A stretch of 50,256 nt of DNA, taken from positions 1 through 50,256 of the forward strand of contig JAJDEQ010000077.1 in assembly GCA_029259695.1 (NCBI GenBank), in the 5' to 3' direction. The position numbers were made by a program, and so were the translations under genes. Source of the DNA: Planctomycetota bacterium (GTDB lineage Bacteria > Planctomycetota > B15-G4). This document shows positions 8,367 to 15,432 of the stretch, piece by piece. The notes below the pieces were generated by a model. That model did no database searches, was not told where the DNA came from, and saw nothing but the letters and a program-made list of their open reading frames with translations. The first letter of the stretch is position 1. Every line of letters starts with the position of its first letter.

Positions 8367-10052
8367 ATGATTCTCGCCGACGCCGATCTGCGCTCGATCC
8401 AGGAAGCCCGCGACCTCGTTCGGCGCAGCCGGAAGGCGTGGGAGACCTACCGCCGTTTCGACCAGGCGAGCGTCGACCGCATCTGCGAAGCGATGGCCCG
8501 CGCCGGGTCGGAAGCCAGTGAGAAGTTGGCCCGCCTGGCGGTGGAAGAAAGCGGCTTCGGCTCGGTTGCAGGCAAGTTCCAGAAGAACAAGTTCTGCACC
8601 GACATGCTGTGGGAAAGCCTGCGCGACATGCAGACGGTGGGCGTGGTGCACCGCGACGACGAGCGTCGCTACTACCAGGTCGCCGAGCCCTACGGCGTGG
8701 TGCTGGCCATCGTGCCGATCACGAATCCCACCTCGACGGCGATGTACAAGTCGCTGATCTCGCTCAAGTCGCGCAACACGATCGTGATCAGTCCCCACCC
8801 GCGTGGTGTGGGCTGCATCGGTGAGGCCGCGCGCATCATGGCCGAGGCGGCCAAGAGCGCCGGCGCACCCGACGACCTGATCCTGTGCATGAGCGAGACG
8901 ACGCTCGAAGGCACCCAGGCCGCCATGAAGGCCCGCGAGACGGCGTTGATCCTGGCCACCGGCGGCCCCGGCCTCGTGCGCCAGGCGTACTCCATGGGCA
9001 AGCCCGCCTACGGGGTCGGTCCGGGCAACGCCCCGGCGTTCATCGAGCGCACCGCCGACATCCATCACGCCGTGCGCGCCATCGTCGGCAGCCAGACCTT
9101 CGACAACTCCACCATCTGCGCTTCCGAGCAGTCGGTGGTGATCGACGCCGCGATCCACGACGAGGTCGAGGCGGAGTTCACCCGCAACAGCGCCCACTGG
9201 TGCACCGAGGAAGAGAAGCAGGCCCTGTCCGAGATCGTCGTGCGCGGCCGACGCGTGAACCCCGACATCGTCGGGCTGTTCCCGTACCAGATCGCGCGCA
9301 TGGCCGGCTTCGAGGTGCCCGAGAAGACCACCGTGCTGCTGGTGCGCGAGACCGGCGTGGGCTGGGACTACCCGTTGTCAGTGGAGAAGCTCAGTCCGAT
9401 CCTCTCGGTGTACGTGGAGGACGGTTGGGAAGCGGGCTGCGAGCGTTGCATCGAGATCCTGAACTTCGGCGGCCGCGGCCACACGCTGGTGATCCACTCG
9501 CGCGACGAGGAGGTGATCTGGTCGTTCGTGCACGAGAAGCCCACGCACCGCATCCTGATCAACGCCCCGTCGGCGCAGGGCGCCGTGGGCTTCGGCACGG
9601 GCCTGGTGCCGTCCATGACCCTGGGCTGCGGCGCATTCGGCGGCAACGTCACCTCCGACAACATCTCGGCCCACAACCTCGTGCTGACCAAGCACGTCGG
9701 TTACTGCTACGAGGGCTTCGTGGAGTCGATGCCCGACTTCGCCGACGGGCCGCCGACCAAGCTCGAGTTCAAACCCATGCCCGCCAGCCCGGCGCCACAC
9801 CCCGGCAGCACCAGCGGCGCCGGTGCGGTGGGGACCGCCTCGCCCGTGGCGAGCCCGCGTGCTCCGCGGCCCGGCAGCGTGGTCTACCAGGGCAACCCGA
9901 CCCATCCCTCGTCGCCGCAATTCCCGGCGACGAGCGCAGCGGGGGCGGCCCCGAGCACCCGTGTCACCAACGACGCCGCGCCGTCCAACGTGCGGCCGCC
10001 GTACGAGGGTGGCCCGATCCCGACTCCACGACCCATCAAGTACCGGCGCTGA
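8367..10052 (+). CDS. BMC-associated CoA-acylating aldehyde dehydrogenase with Pro-rich C-terminal tail
   Basis: Oxidises an aldehyde to acyl-CoA with NAD+ inside the microcompartment, by homology to PduP, EutE and the aldehyde dehydrogenase half of AdhE. 561 aa. Seen: N-terminal ALDH helix, ITNPTSTAMYKSL (substrate and cofactor region), GVGPGNAPAFIE, and FDNSTICASEQS with catalytic Cys-251. The core ends near residue 470; a tail of about 90 residues follows, rich in Pro, Ala, Ser and Gly and ending in a basic IKYRR. Encapsulation peptides are usually short amphipathic helices; this tail does not look helical except perhaps at its end. First gene of the BMC operon, 101 bp before the hexamer shell gene. 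The aldehyde substrate is unknown. Confidence 0.88.
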   Translation: MILADADLRSIQEARDLVRRSRKAWETYRRFDQASVDRICEAMARAGSEASEKLARLAVEESGFGSVAGKFQKNKFCTDMLWESLRDMQTVGVVHRDDERRYYQVAEPYGVVLAIVPITNPTSTAMYKSLISLKSRNTIVISPHPRGVGCIGEAARIMAEAAKSAGAPDDLILCMSETTLEGTQAAMKARETALILATGGPGLVRQAYSMGKPAYGVGPGNAPAFIERTADIHHAVRAIVGSQTFDNSTICASEQSVVIDAAIHDEVEAEFTRNSAHWCTEEEKQALSEIVVRGRRVNPDIVGLFPYQIARMAGFEVPEKTTVLLVRETGVGWDYPLSVEKLSPILSVYVEDGWEAGCERCIEILNFGGRGHTLVIHSRDEEVIWSFVHEKPTHRILINAPSAQGAVGFGTGLVPSMTLGCGAFGGNVTSDNISAHNLVLTKHVGYCYEGFVESMPDFADGPPTKLEFKPMPASPAPHPGSTSGAGAVGTASPVASPRAPRPGSVVYQGNPTHPSSPQFPATSAAGAAPSTRVTNDAAPSNVRPPYEGGPIPTPRPIKYRR

Positions 10053-10119
10053 CAGCTCGGCGAAGCCCGCGGAAGGTCGGCCGGTCCACGAACCTCAACA
10101 CCCGAACCACTGACAACTC

Positions 10120-10136
10120 CACCGGCTGAGCCGGTG
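10120..10136 (+). promoter_or_regulatory. Perfect hairpin just upstream of the BMC-H gene
   Basis: CACCGGC at 10120-10126 and GCCGGTG at 10130-10136 form a 7-bp stem with a 3-nt loop between the aldehyde dehydrogenase and the shell gene. No U-run follows. It may be a processing or stabilising element that sets a high level of shell hexamer mRNA; this is inference. Confidence 0.45.
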
Positions 10137-10153
10137 CCGGAGACACATTCAGC

Positions 10154-10471
10154 ATGAGCCAGATCGCACTGGGATTGATCGAAACGCGAGGCTTCGTCGG
10201 CGCCGTCGAGGCGGCCGATGCCATGCTCAAGGCGGCGCGAGTCACGAACCTCACCAAGGAGCGCATCGGCGGCGGCTACGTCACCGTGATGGTGCGCGGT
10301 GAAGTCGGGGCGGTGAAGGCGGCGACCGACGCCGGCGCTGCGGCTGCCCGCCGCGTGGGCGAACTGGTCTCCGTGCACGTCATCCCCCGTCCGCACACGG
10401 AGGTGGAGAACATCCTGCCCGCGGTGCTCTCGGAGGCCGAGGTGCCGGGCGGCATGGGTGGCAACGGCTAG
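10154..10471 (+). CDS. BMC-H hexameric microcompartment shell protein
   Basis: Canonical single-domain BMC shell protein (Pfam00936 type), 105 aa, which forms the hexagonal facet tiles. Seen: [20 protein letters not shown] at the start, the pore loop [10 protein letters not shown] with Ile-38 and three glycines at 39-41 lining the pore, [11 protein letters not shown], and the edge motif VIPRPH. The triple-Gly pore is small and uncharged, as in PduA- and EutM-like hexamers. A Gly-rich tail (GGMGGNG) ends the protein. It is the only BMC-H gene in this locus. Confidence 0.96.
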   Translation: MSQIALGLIETRGFVGAVEAADAMLKAARVTNLTKERIGGGYVTVMVRGEVGAVKAATDAGAAAARRVGELVSVHVIPRPHTEVENILPAVLSEAEVPGGMGGNG

Positions 10472-10834
10472 GGCACCCAGGGAGCGCCCGGGGAACGCGG
10501 CTGCTGGTCGCGCTCCACGGGCTGCCGCTTGCGGCGGGCTCCCGGCCCGTCGTGCCGTTGCGCGGCGTCCTGCCGGGTTGTTGTGTCCCTGCCCGGGATG
10601 CGCCGCTCGGATCTTCGCCCCCTGGTCGACGCCGTTCGTCGTCCACGGGCCGGCTTCGCCGTCGTGTCGCCGTCGCAGACCGGTACGTGAATCGCGGCGC
10701 GCAGGCGCGGCAGCCCGAGCGCTCCTGACCCGACCTACGAGTCTGACCTGACCCCACGAGTCCCCGACGTTCCCGACGAGGCCCGACCGGCTTCACAGAC
10801 CCACCGGGATCTTCCCTCCAGACCGCGAGAACCG
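10472..10834. other. 363-bp gap inside the BMC operon
   Basis: No convincing gene. A frame at 10458-10751 is open but is Arg/Ala/Pro-rich, overlaps the shell gene end and looks like a shadow. Several GC stems are possible, for example CCGGG and CCCGG flanking a 14-nt loop near 10574-10597. Near 10735-10770 the element ACGAGTC occurs twice, in a run of GACC and CCGAC words. The gap may hold an internal promoter or processing site separating the abundant hexamer from minor shell genes. Confidence 0.4.
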
Positions 10835-11464
10835 ATGGTCCAGCTTCGCACCTACACGTTCCTCGACTCGATGCAGCCGCAGTTCGCGTCCTTCGTCGCG
10901 TCCACGGCGCGAGGGTATCTCCCGGTGCGCGGCCAGGCGGCGCTGTACGTCGAGATCGCGCCCGGCATCGCCATCAACCGCGTGACGGACATCGCGCTCA
11001 AGAAGACGCACGTGAAGCCCGCCGTGCAGGTGGTCGAGCGGGCCTTCGGTCTGCTCGAGGTGCACGACGAGAGCCAGGCCGAGGTGCTCGAAGCCGGCAG
11101 CCACATCCTCCAGTTCCTGGAGGTGGGCGAGGAGGACCGGATGCAGCCGCGCATCCTGACCTCCGAGATCATCACCGGCGTCGACGACTACCAGACCATG
11201 CTCGTGAACCGGAACCGCTCCGGAATGATGCTGCTCGGTGGGGAGACGCTCTACATCCTCGAGACCCACCCGGCGGGCTACGTGGTGCTGGCGGCGAACG
11301 AGGCGGAGAAGGCGGCCGACATCAAGCTGATCGAGATGCGTCCCTACGGCGCGTTCGGTCGCCTGCAGTTGGGCGGCAAGGAATCGGACATCCGCGTCGC
11401 GGTCGACGCGATCGAGAAGGTGCTCGGCGACGTGAAGGGACAGCCCAACGAGGGTCGCGGCTAG
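10835..11464 (+). CDS. BMC-T tandem-domain shell protein, stacking (T-D) type
   Basis: 209-aa trimeric shell protein with two BMC domains (about residues 1-100 and 105-200). The sequence strongly recalls, from memory, the Haliangium ochraceum double-layer trimer (Hoch_3341 type): both open with RTYxFLDxxQPQ, both have [14 protein letters not shown] and the phrase [16 protein letters not shown]. In that family two trimers stack face to face around a large gated pore, which would admit cofactors such as NAD or CoA. The domains appear circularly permuted relative to the BMC-H. The start ATG has only a weak GAGA upstream. It sits 86 bases before the pentamer genes. Confidence 0.92.
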   Translation: MVQLRTYTFLDSMQPQFASFVASTARGYLPVRGQAALYVEIAPGIAINRVTDIALKKTHVKPAVQVVERAFGLLEVHDESQAEVLEAGSHILQFLEVGEEDRMQPRILTSEIITGVDDYQTMLVNRNRSGMMLLGGETLYILETHPAGYVVLAANEAEKAADIKLIEMRPYGAFGRLQLGGKESDIRVAVDAIEKVLGDVKGQPNEGRG

Positions 11465-11549
11465 GGGCTGACGCGTGGGCGGCGGGGCGCGATCGTCCCC
11501 GCTGACGAGACAACCGGCGCGCGAGCGCCACGAGGAGCAGAGCGAGCAC

Positions 11550-11840
11550 GTGTTCACCGGACGAGTCGTCGGCGAAGTCTGGGCCACCCAGCGGCATGAG
11601 ACGCTGGAGGGCTTCAAGCTGTTGATCGTCGATCCGCACGAGCTCGAGGGGCGTCTCGACGACGGCAAGCGGCAGGGGCTGGTGGTGGCCGCCGATGCCG
11701 TGGATGCCGGCGTGGGCGACGAGGTGATCGTGGCCTACGGGCGTGCCGGTCGCACGGCGCTCGGACGCGGACACGACATCGCGGTGGAAGCGGCCGTCGT
11801 CGGTGTGATCGACGAACGCACCGGTCCGGAGCTCGTCTGA
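11550..11840 (+). CDS. EutN/CcmL-type pentameric vertex protein 1
   Basis: BMC-P vertex protein that caps the icosahedral shell, 96 aa. It opens VFTGRVVGEVWATQRHETL, matching the family start (xxxGRVVGxVxATxKxxxL), and continues with GFKLLIVDP, VAADAVDAGVGDEVIV and GRAGRTAL. A GTG at 11550 is preferred because the family homology begins there and a GAGGAG at 11532-11537 lies 12 nt upstream; the frame stays open to 11475, which would add 25 unlike residues. The stop overlaps the next start (TGATG). Confidence 0.92.
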   Translation: MFTGRVVGEVWATQRHETLEGFKLLIVDPHELEGRLDDGKRQGLVVAADAVDAGVGDEVIVAYGRAGRTALGRGHDIAVEAAVVGVIDERTGPELV

Positions 11841-12154
11841 TGCTGGTCGGGCGCGTGGTCGGCAACGTCTGGGCGACGAAGAAGAGTCCGACGCTGGACG
11901 GCATGCGCATGCTGCTCGTCGCACCGTTCACCACCGGCGACAAGGGCAGCGACGAGGTGCTCGTGGCCGGCGATCCGATCGGCGCCGGCATCGGCGAGAC
12001 AGTGCTGGTGGCCTTCGGCCGCGCGGCGCGCACCGTGCTCGGCAGCCAGGACGTGGGCTGGCAGGTGGCGGTGGTGGGCATCGTCGACGCGATCCAGCTC
12101 GCCGACGGCGGTACGTTCGAGCTGGCCGACGACGGAACGCGCATCCCGGTATGA
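11840..12154 (+). CDS. EutN/CcmL-type pentameric vertex protein 2
   Basis: Second vertex protein, 104 aa, paralogous to its neighbour: MLVGRVVGNVWATKKSPTL, then GMRMLLVAPF, GDPIGAGIGETVLVAFGRAAR and WQVAVVGIVDAI. It has a slightly longer C-terminus rich in Asp and Gly. Start ATG at 11840 shares one base with the upstream stop; its own stop overlaps the ATG of the small ORF at 12151 as ATGA. Two or three paralogous pentamers are common in shells like that of H. ochraceum; mixed vertices are possible. Confidence 0.93.
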   Translation: MLVGRVVGNVWATKKSPTLDGMRMLLVAPFTTGDKGSDEVLVAGDPIGAGIGETVLVAFGRAARTVLGSQDVGWQVAVVGIVDAIQLADGGTFELADDGTRIPV

Positions 12155-12336
12155 GTATGTCGACCCAGCATGGTCGTGGTGACGCAGGCATGCCCACGGG
12201 ACGCGTGCCCGGGCCTGGCGCTGCACGCATGCCCATGGCCCGCAGGCATGAGCATGGCGATGCAAGCACCAGCGCGGCGACGCGTGGCGCCGAGCGGGAG
12301 CCAGTGCGCCCGGCTTGCGCGGGGGCGACCCCATGA
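12151..12336 (+). CDS. Small candidate ORF between pentamer and trimer genes (61 aa)
   Basis: Not recognised. The frame is linked by ATGA overlaps at both ends: its ATG overlaps the pentamer stop and its TGA overlaps the ATG of the following BMC-T gene. That arrangement fits translational coupling. The product would be disordered, rich in Met, His, Arg, Gly and Ala (two segments with MPTGR and RMPMARRHEHG). Against it: the third codon position is about 70% GC, clearly below the neighbours (about 95% in the pentamer gene by my count), and the DNA holds imperfect repeats of GCAGGCATG and GCATGCCCA. It may be a coupling spacer or a shell-binding peptide rather than a functional protein. Confidence 0.4.
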   Translation: MSMSTQHGRGDAGMPTGRVPGPGAARMPMARRHEHGDASTSAATRGAEREPVRPACAGATP

Positions 12337-12956
12337 ACGGCTGGGTCGGAGGCGCCGGTCCGTGCATCGGGCTGCTCGAGATGGCCAGCGTGGCCCACGG
12401 CCTGGAGGCCACCGATGCCCTGCGCAAGGAGGCGGACGTCGAGCTGCTCGCCAGCCGCACGGTGTCGCCGGGCAAGTGGTTGGTGCTGTTCAGCGGCTCG
12501 GTGGAGGACACCACGTCCGCGTTGCGACGCGGCACCGAGGTGGGCACCGAGACCCTGATCGACAGCCTGTTGATCCCCAACGTGGAGCCGACGCTGCTCG
12601 AGCTGGTGCGTCACGCCGAGGGGGGACTGGTGACGTGCGCCGCCCTGCACGAAGGCCGCGGTTCGTCAGCCGGCGGCATGCTGCTCGATGCGATCGGCGT
12701 GATCGAGACGCTCTCGGTGGCCGCCACGATCCGGGCCGCCGACGTGGCCAGCAAGACCGGCACGCTGCGGCTCGTGAGCCTGCACCTGGCGGTGGGGTTG
12801 GGCGGCAAGTCCTACGTGACCTTCACCGGGGAGGTCAGCGACGTGGAGGCGGGCGTCGAGCGCGGCGCCACCGATGCCGAACAAGCGGGCATGCTCGTGC
12901 GGCGCGTCGTGATCCCGCGTCCTCACGCCGACATGCACCGGGTGCTGGGACTCTGA
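12333..12956 (+). CDS. BMC-T tandem-domain shell protein, single-layer (T-S) type
   Basis: 207-aa trimer-forming shell protein with two BMC domains, about residues 8-95 and 110-205. Domain 1 opens CIGLLEMASVAHGLEATDAL and domain 2 AIGVIETLSVAATIRAADVA; both have the strand-helix order of Pfam00936 and the second keeps the edge motif VIPRPH. It resembles, from memory, the H. ochraceum T1 protein. Lys-Ser-Tyr (GGKSYVTF) and PGKWLVLF fall at the pore loops, where such trimers may carry a metal or Fe-S site; no suitable Cys is seen there. Start ATG 12333 is chosen over TTG 12315 because the homology begins just after it. Confidence 0.92.
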   Translation: MNGWVGGAGPCIGLLEMASVAHGLEATDALRKEADVELLASRTVSPGKWLVLFSGSVEDTTSALRRGTEVGTETLIDSLLIPNVEPTLLELVRHAEGGLVTCAALHEGRGSSAGGMLLDAIGVIETLSVAATIRAADVASKTGTLRLVSLHLAVGLGGKSYVTFTGEVSDVEAGVERGATDAEQAGMLVRRVVIPRPHADMHRVLGL

Positions 12957-12978
12957 TGTCGGAGCTGGGAGCACGAGC

Positions 12979-13479
12979 GTGAGACGCACCAGGCTCATCA
13001 CGGCGGCGGATGTGCTCGCCGGGCGCGTGGCGTCGCCGCTCGTGCTCGACGACACCACGATCCTCACGCCGTCCGCCCGGGACCAGGCGCTGCTCACGGG
13101 CCTCGTCATCGTCGAGCGGGGCGACGCGGATCACGGGGCGGGGAGCGGTGGAGCCCGTGCGCCGTGCGCATGCTCGTCGGGCCCATGCTCGGGTCCGTGC
13201 CCGTCGTGCAGCCCGCGGTGCGACGCGCCGGCCTGGGGCGGGCGGCTCGAGGCCGCGGACGACGTGACGCGCGACGGCGGGCGGTTGTCGCGGGTGCACG
13301 GCGGTTGTCACGCGGCCACCCTGGATGGGCTGCCCGATGGTCTCTACCTCGTGCGGGACGACGGTCGCGGGTCGGCGGTTCCGCCGGGGCGCATGGTGTT
13401 GCCGGCGAGCGGTCCGGGGTTGCTCGTCTCGAGCCACGCCGCGCGGGCCCTGCGCGCCAGCGGGTCGGCCGGAGCATGA
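12979..13479 (+). CDS. BMC-associated Cys-rich protein with EutQ-N-like module
   Basis: 166 aa, not a named family. Residues about 5-46 (RLITAADVLAG then TTILTPSARDQA) match the N-terminal region of EutQ, which has LITANDIRA and ITPEARE, and align without gaps to the N-terminus of the next gene product. A Cys cluster follows (Cys-63, 65, 70, 74, 77, 81) with Gly, Ser and Pro spacers, then a structured C-terminal part with Cys-110, DGLYLVRDDGRG and VPPGRMVLPASGPG. The cluster could bind an Fe-S centre or zinc, which is inference. GTG start with GGGAG upstream; it follows the BMC-T gene by 22 bp and overlaps the next gene (ATGA). Confidence 0.72.
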   Translation: MRRTRLITAADVLAGRVASPLVLDDTTILTPSARDQALLTGLVIVERGDADHGAGSGGARAPCACSSGPCSGPCPSCSPRCDAPAWGGRLEAADDVTRDGGRLSRVHGGCHAATLDGLPDGLYLVRDDGRGSAVPPGRMVLPASGPGLLVSSHAARALRASGSAGA

Positions 13480-14039
13480 CCCGCCGCATCCTCACCGCCG
13501 ACGACGTGGCACGGCTGGAGCCGGGCACGCGCATCGAAGTCGACGAACGCACCACGCTCACGGCCTCGGCGCGCGAACTGGCTCGCCGGCGCGGCATGGA
13601 CGTGGTCGAACTGGACGGCGGGCCCGGTGGCACTTCGGCGACCGCTGCGGTCGGCGGCCCGGCCACGCCCCGCGCGCCGGCCCCGGGTTGGGACCGCGTG
13701 GCGGCTCGGCAGGATGGCGCGGGATCGGTGCCTGCGGAGGCGGCCGCGACGGACGGCGGCGCTCGCCCCGGCACGATCATCGTGACCGGCGTGGGTGTGA
13801 ACCGGCCGGGCGTCATGTCCGAGCTGACCGCCGCCCTCGGCGAACTCGGCGGCGACATCCAGGACGTCTCGCAACGCATCACCGGCGGCTACTTCAACGC
13901 CATCCTGGTGGTCGACATCCGCACCAGCGGTGAGGACTTCGGGACGTTCCGCGACAAGCTGCTGCAGTTGTCGAGCGCCCAGGACTACGTCGTCACGGTG
14001 ATCGACGAGCGCGTCTTCCAGGCCATGCACCGCATCTGA
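13476..14039 (+). CDS. EutQ-N-like module fused to a UPF0237-type ACT domain
   Basis: 187 aa in three parts. Residues 1-46 hold the same module as the preceding protein ([19 protein letters not shown]). Residues 47-98 are a low-complexity linker. Residues 99-187 are a complete ACT domain of the UPF0237 kind: [27 protein letters not shown], and the family end VFQAMHRI. Stand-alone UPF0237 proteins of about 90 aa normally precede UPF0210/DUF711 genes, as here; ACT domains usually bind small ligands such as amino acids and regulate a partner. The fusion suggests that the ACT regulator is carried into, or tethered to, the microcompartment. Start overlaps the upstream stop (ATGA). Confidence 0.85.
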   Translation: MTRRILTADDVARLEPGTRIEVDERTTLTASARELARRRGMDVVELDGGPGGTSATAAVGGPATPRAPAPGWDRVAARQDGAGSVPAEAAATDGGARPGTIIVTGVGVNRPGVMSELTAALGELGGDIQDVSQRITGGYFNAILVVDIRTSGEDFGTFRDKLLQLSSAQDYVVTVIDERVFQAMHRI

Positions 14040-14065
14040 TCCCGTTCCTCGCGGCTCGCGCCCCC

Positions 14066-15430
14066 ATGTCACTCGCCCACGAAGAGATCCTCCAGACGCT
14101 GCGCATGCTCGAGATGGAGCACCTCGACATCCGCACGACGACGCTGGGCGTCAACCTGCTCGACTGTGCCGGGGGCAGCGTGGCGGAGGTCGCCGCGCGC
14201 ATCGGCGCACGCATCCGCGAGCGCGCGGGCAAGCTCGTGGCCACCGCCGCGTCGGTGGAGCAGGAGTTCGGCATCCCCATCGTGAACAAGCGCGTGGCGG
14301 TCACGCCGATCTCGCTGGTGGCGAGCGCCTGCCCGGAGGACGACTACACGCCCATCGCCCAGGCCATGGACGAGGCGGCCGTGGCCTGCGGCGTCGACTT
14401 CATCGGCGGCTTCACGGCGCTGGCCCACAAGGGCGCGACGCGGGCCGACCGCAACCTGATGGACTCGATCCCCACGGCTCTCGCAACCACCGAACACGTG
14501 TGCGCGTCGGTCAGCCTGGGCACGACCCGGGCCGGCATCAACATGGACGCCACCTTGCGCATGGCGCGCGTGATCAAGGACGCCGCGGCGCGCACGGCCG
14601 ACCGGGGCGGCATCGCCTGCGCCAAGCTGGTGGTGTTCTGCAACATGGTCGAGGACAACCCGTTCGTGGCCGGCGCCAACCTCGGCGTAGGGGAGTCGGA
14701 CGTGGTGCTGCACTGCGGCGTGTCCGGCCCCGGCGTGGTGCGCCACGCCCTGACGCAGCTCGACAAGCGCGCCGATCTGAGCGCGGTGGCCGAAGTGATC
14801 AAGCGCACGGCGTTCAAGATCACGCGCATGGGTGAGCTGGTCGGGCGCGAAGTGGCCAGCCGGCTCGGGGTGCCCTTCGGCATCGTGGACCTGTCGCTGG
14901 CGCCGACGCCGGCGCTGGGGGACAGCGTGGCCGACGTGCTCGAACTCATGGGCCTGGAACGCACCGGCACCCACGGCACGACGTTGGCCCTCGCGTTGCT
15001 GACCGATGCGGTCAAGAAGGGCGGTGCCATGGCGGCCACCCACGTGGGCGGCCTGTCGGGCGCGTTCATCCCGGTCAGCGAGGACCAGGGCATGATCGAC
15101 GCGGTGCGGGTCGGCGCGCTCAGTCTCGACAAGCTCGAGGCCATGACGTCGGTGTGCTCGGTGGGCCTCGACATGGTGGCCATCCCGGGCGACGTGTCGG
15201 TCGAGACGCTGGCCGCGCTGATCGGCGACGAGATGGCGATCGGCATGGTCAACCACAAGACCACGGCCGTGCGCATCATCCCCGTGCCGGGCATGGGGCC
15301 GGGCGACCTCGTCGAGTACGGCGGTCTGCTCGGCTCGGCTCCGGTGATGGCCGTGAACGACTTCGCTTCCACGGTCTTCGCCCGACGCGGCGGGCAGGTC
15401 CCGGCCCCGATCCAGGCCCTGCGCAACTGA
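14066..15430 (+). CDS. DUF711/UPF0210 family protein (PFL-like barrel), candidate BMC core enzyme
   Basis: 454 aa, full length for UPF0210. Characteristic segments: FDIRT-like start ([16 protein letters not shown]), [36 protein letters not shown] at residues 193-204, [31 protein letters not shown] with His-303, and [13 protein letters not shown]. The family's function is unknown; its structure has been classed with the ten-stranded barrel of pyruvate formate-lyase and ribonucleotide reductase. No glycyl-radical motif (RVxGY) is present at the C-terminus. As last gene of the BMC operon, 26 bp after its ACT partner, it is the best candidate for the enzyme that makes the aldehyde. The substrate is not known. 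Confidence 0.93.
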   Translation: MSLAHEEILQTLRMLEMEHLDIRTTTLGVNLLDCAGGSVAEVAARIGARIRERAGKLVATAASVEQEFGIPIVNKRVAVTPISLVASACPEDDYTPIAQAMDEAAVACGVDFIGGFTALAHKGATRADRNLMDSIPTALATTEHVCASVSLGTTRAGINMDATLRMARVIKDAAARTADRGGIACAKLVVFCNMVEDNPFVAGANLGVGESDVVLHCGVSGPGVVRHALTQLDKRADLSAVAEVIKRTAFKITRMGELVGREVASRLGVPFGIVDLSLAPTPALGDSVADVLELMGLERTGTHGTTLALALLTDAVKKGGAMAATHVGGLSGAFIPVSEDQGMIDAVRVGALSLDKLEAMTSVCSVGLDMVAIPGDVSVETLAALIGDEMAIGMVNHKTTAVRIIPVPGMGPGDLVEYGGLLGSAPVMAVNDFASTVFARRGGQVPAPIQALRN

Positions 15431-15432
15431 CG

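Noticed and set aside
10458..10751. 97-codon frame in the gap after the hexamer gene
   Set aside because: Starts inside the hexamer gene, is Arg/Ala/Pro-rich and has no coupling or Shine-Dalgarno; treated as non-coding.
13186..13215. CX3CX2C spacing (Cys-70, 74, 77) as in radical SAM enzymes in the Cys-rich BMC protein
   Set aside because: The protein is only 166 aa with no radical SAM barrel or other family motifs; the spacing is one of several within a six-Cys run and is probably accidental.
13164..13475. Possible frameshift in the Cys-rich protein, because another frame stays open into the ACT gene
   Set aside because: The Cys frame keeps a sensible C-terminal part and an exact ATGA junction with the next gene, while the other frame gives Arg/Gly-rich sequence.
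14066..15430. DUF711 protein as a glycyl radical enzyme
   Set aside because: It shares a fold class with pyruvate formate-lyase, but no C-terminal RVxGY motif and no activase gene are present, so a glycyl radical cannot be claimed.
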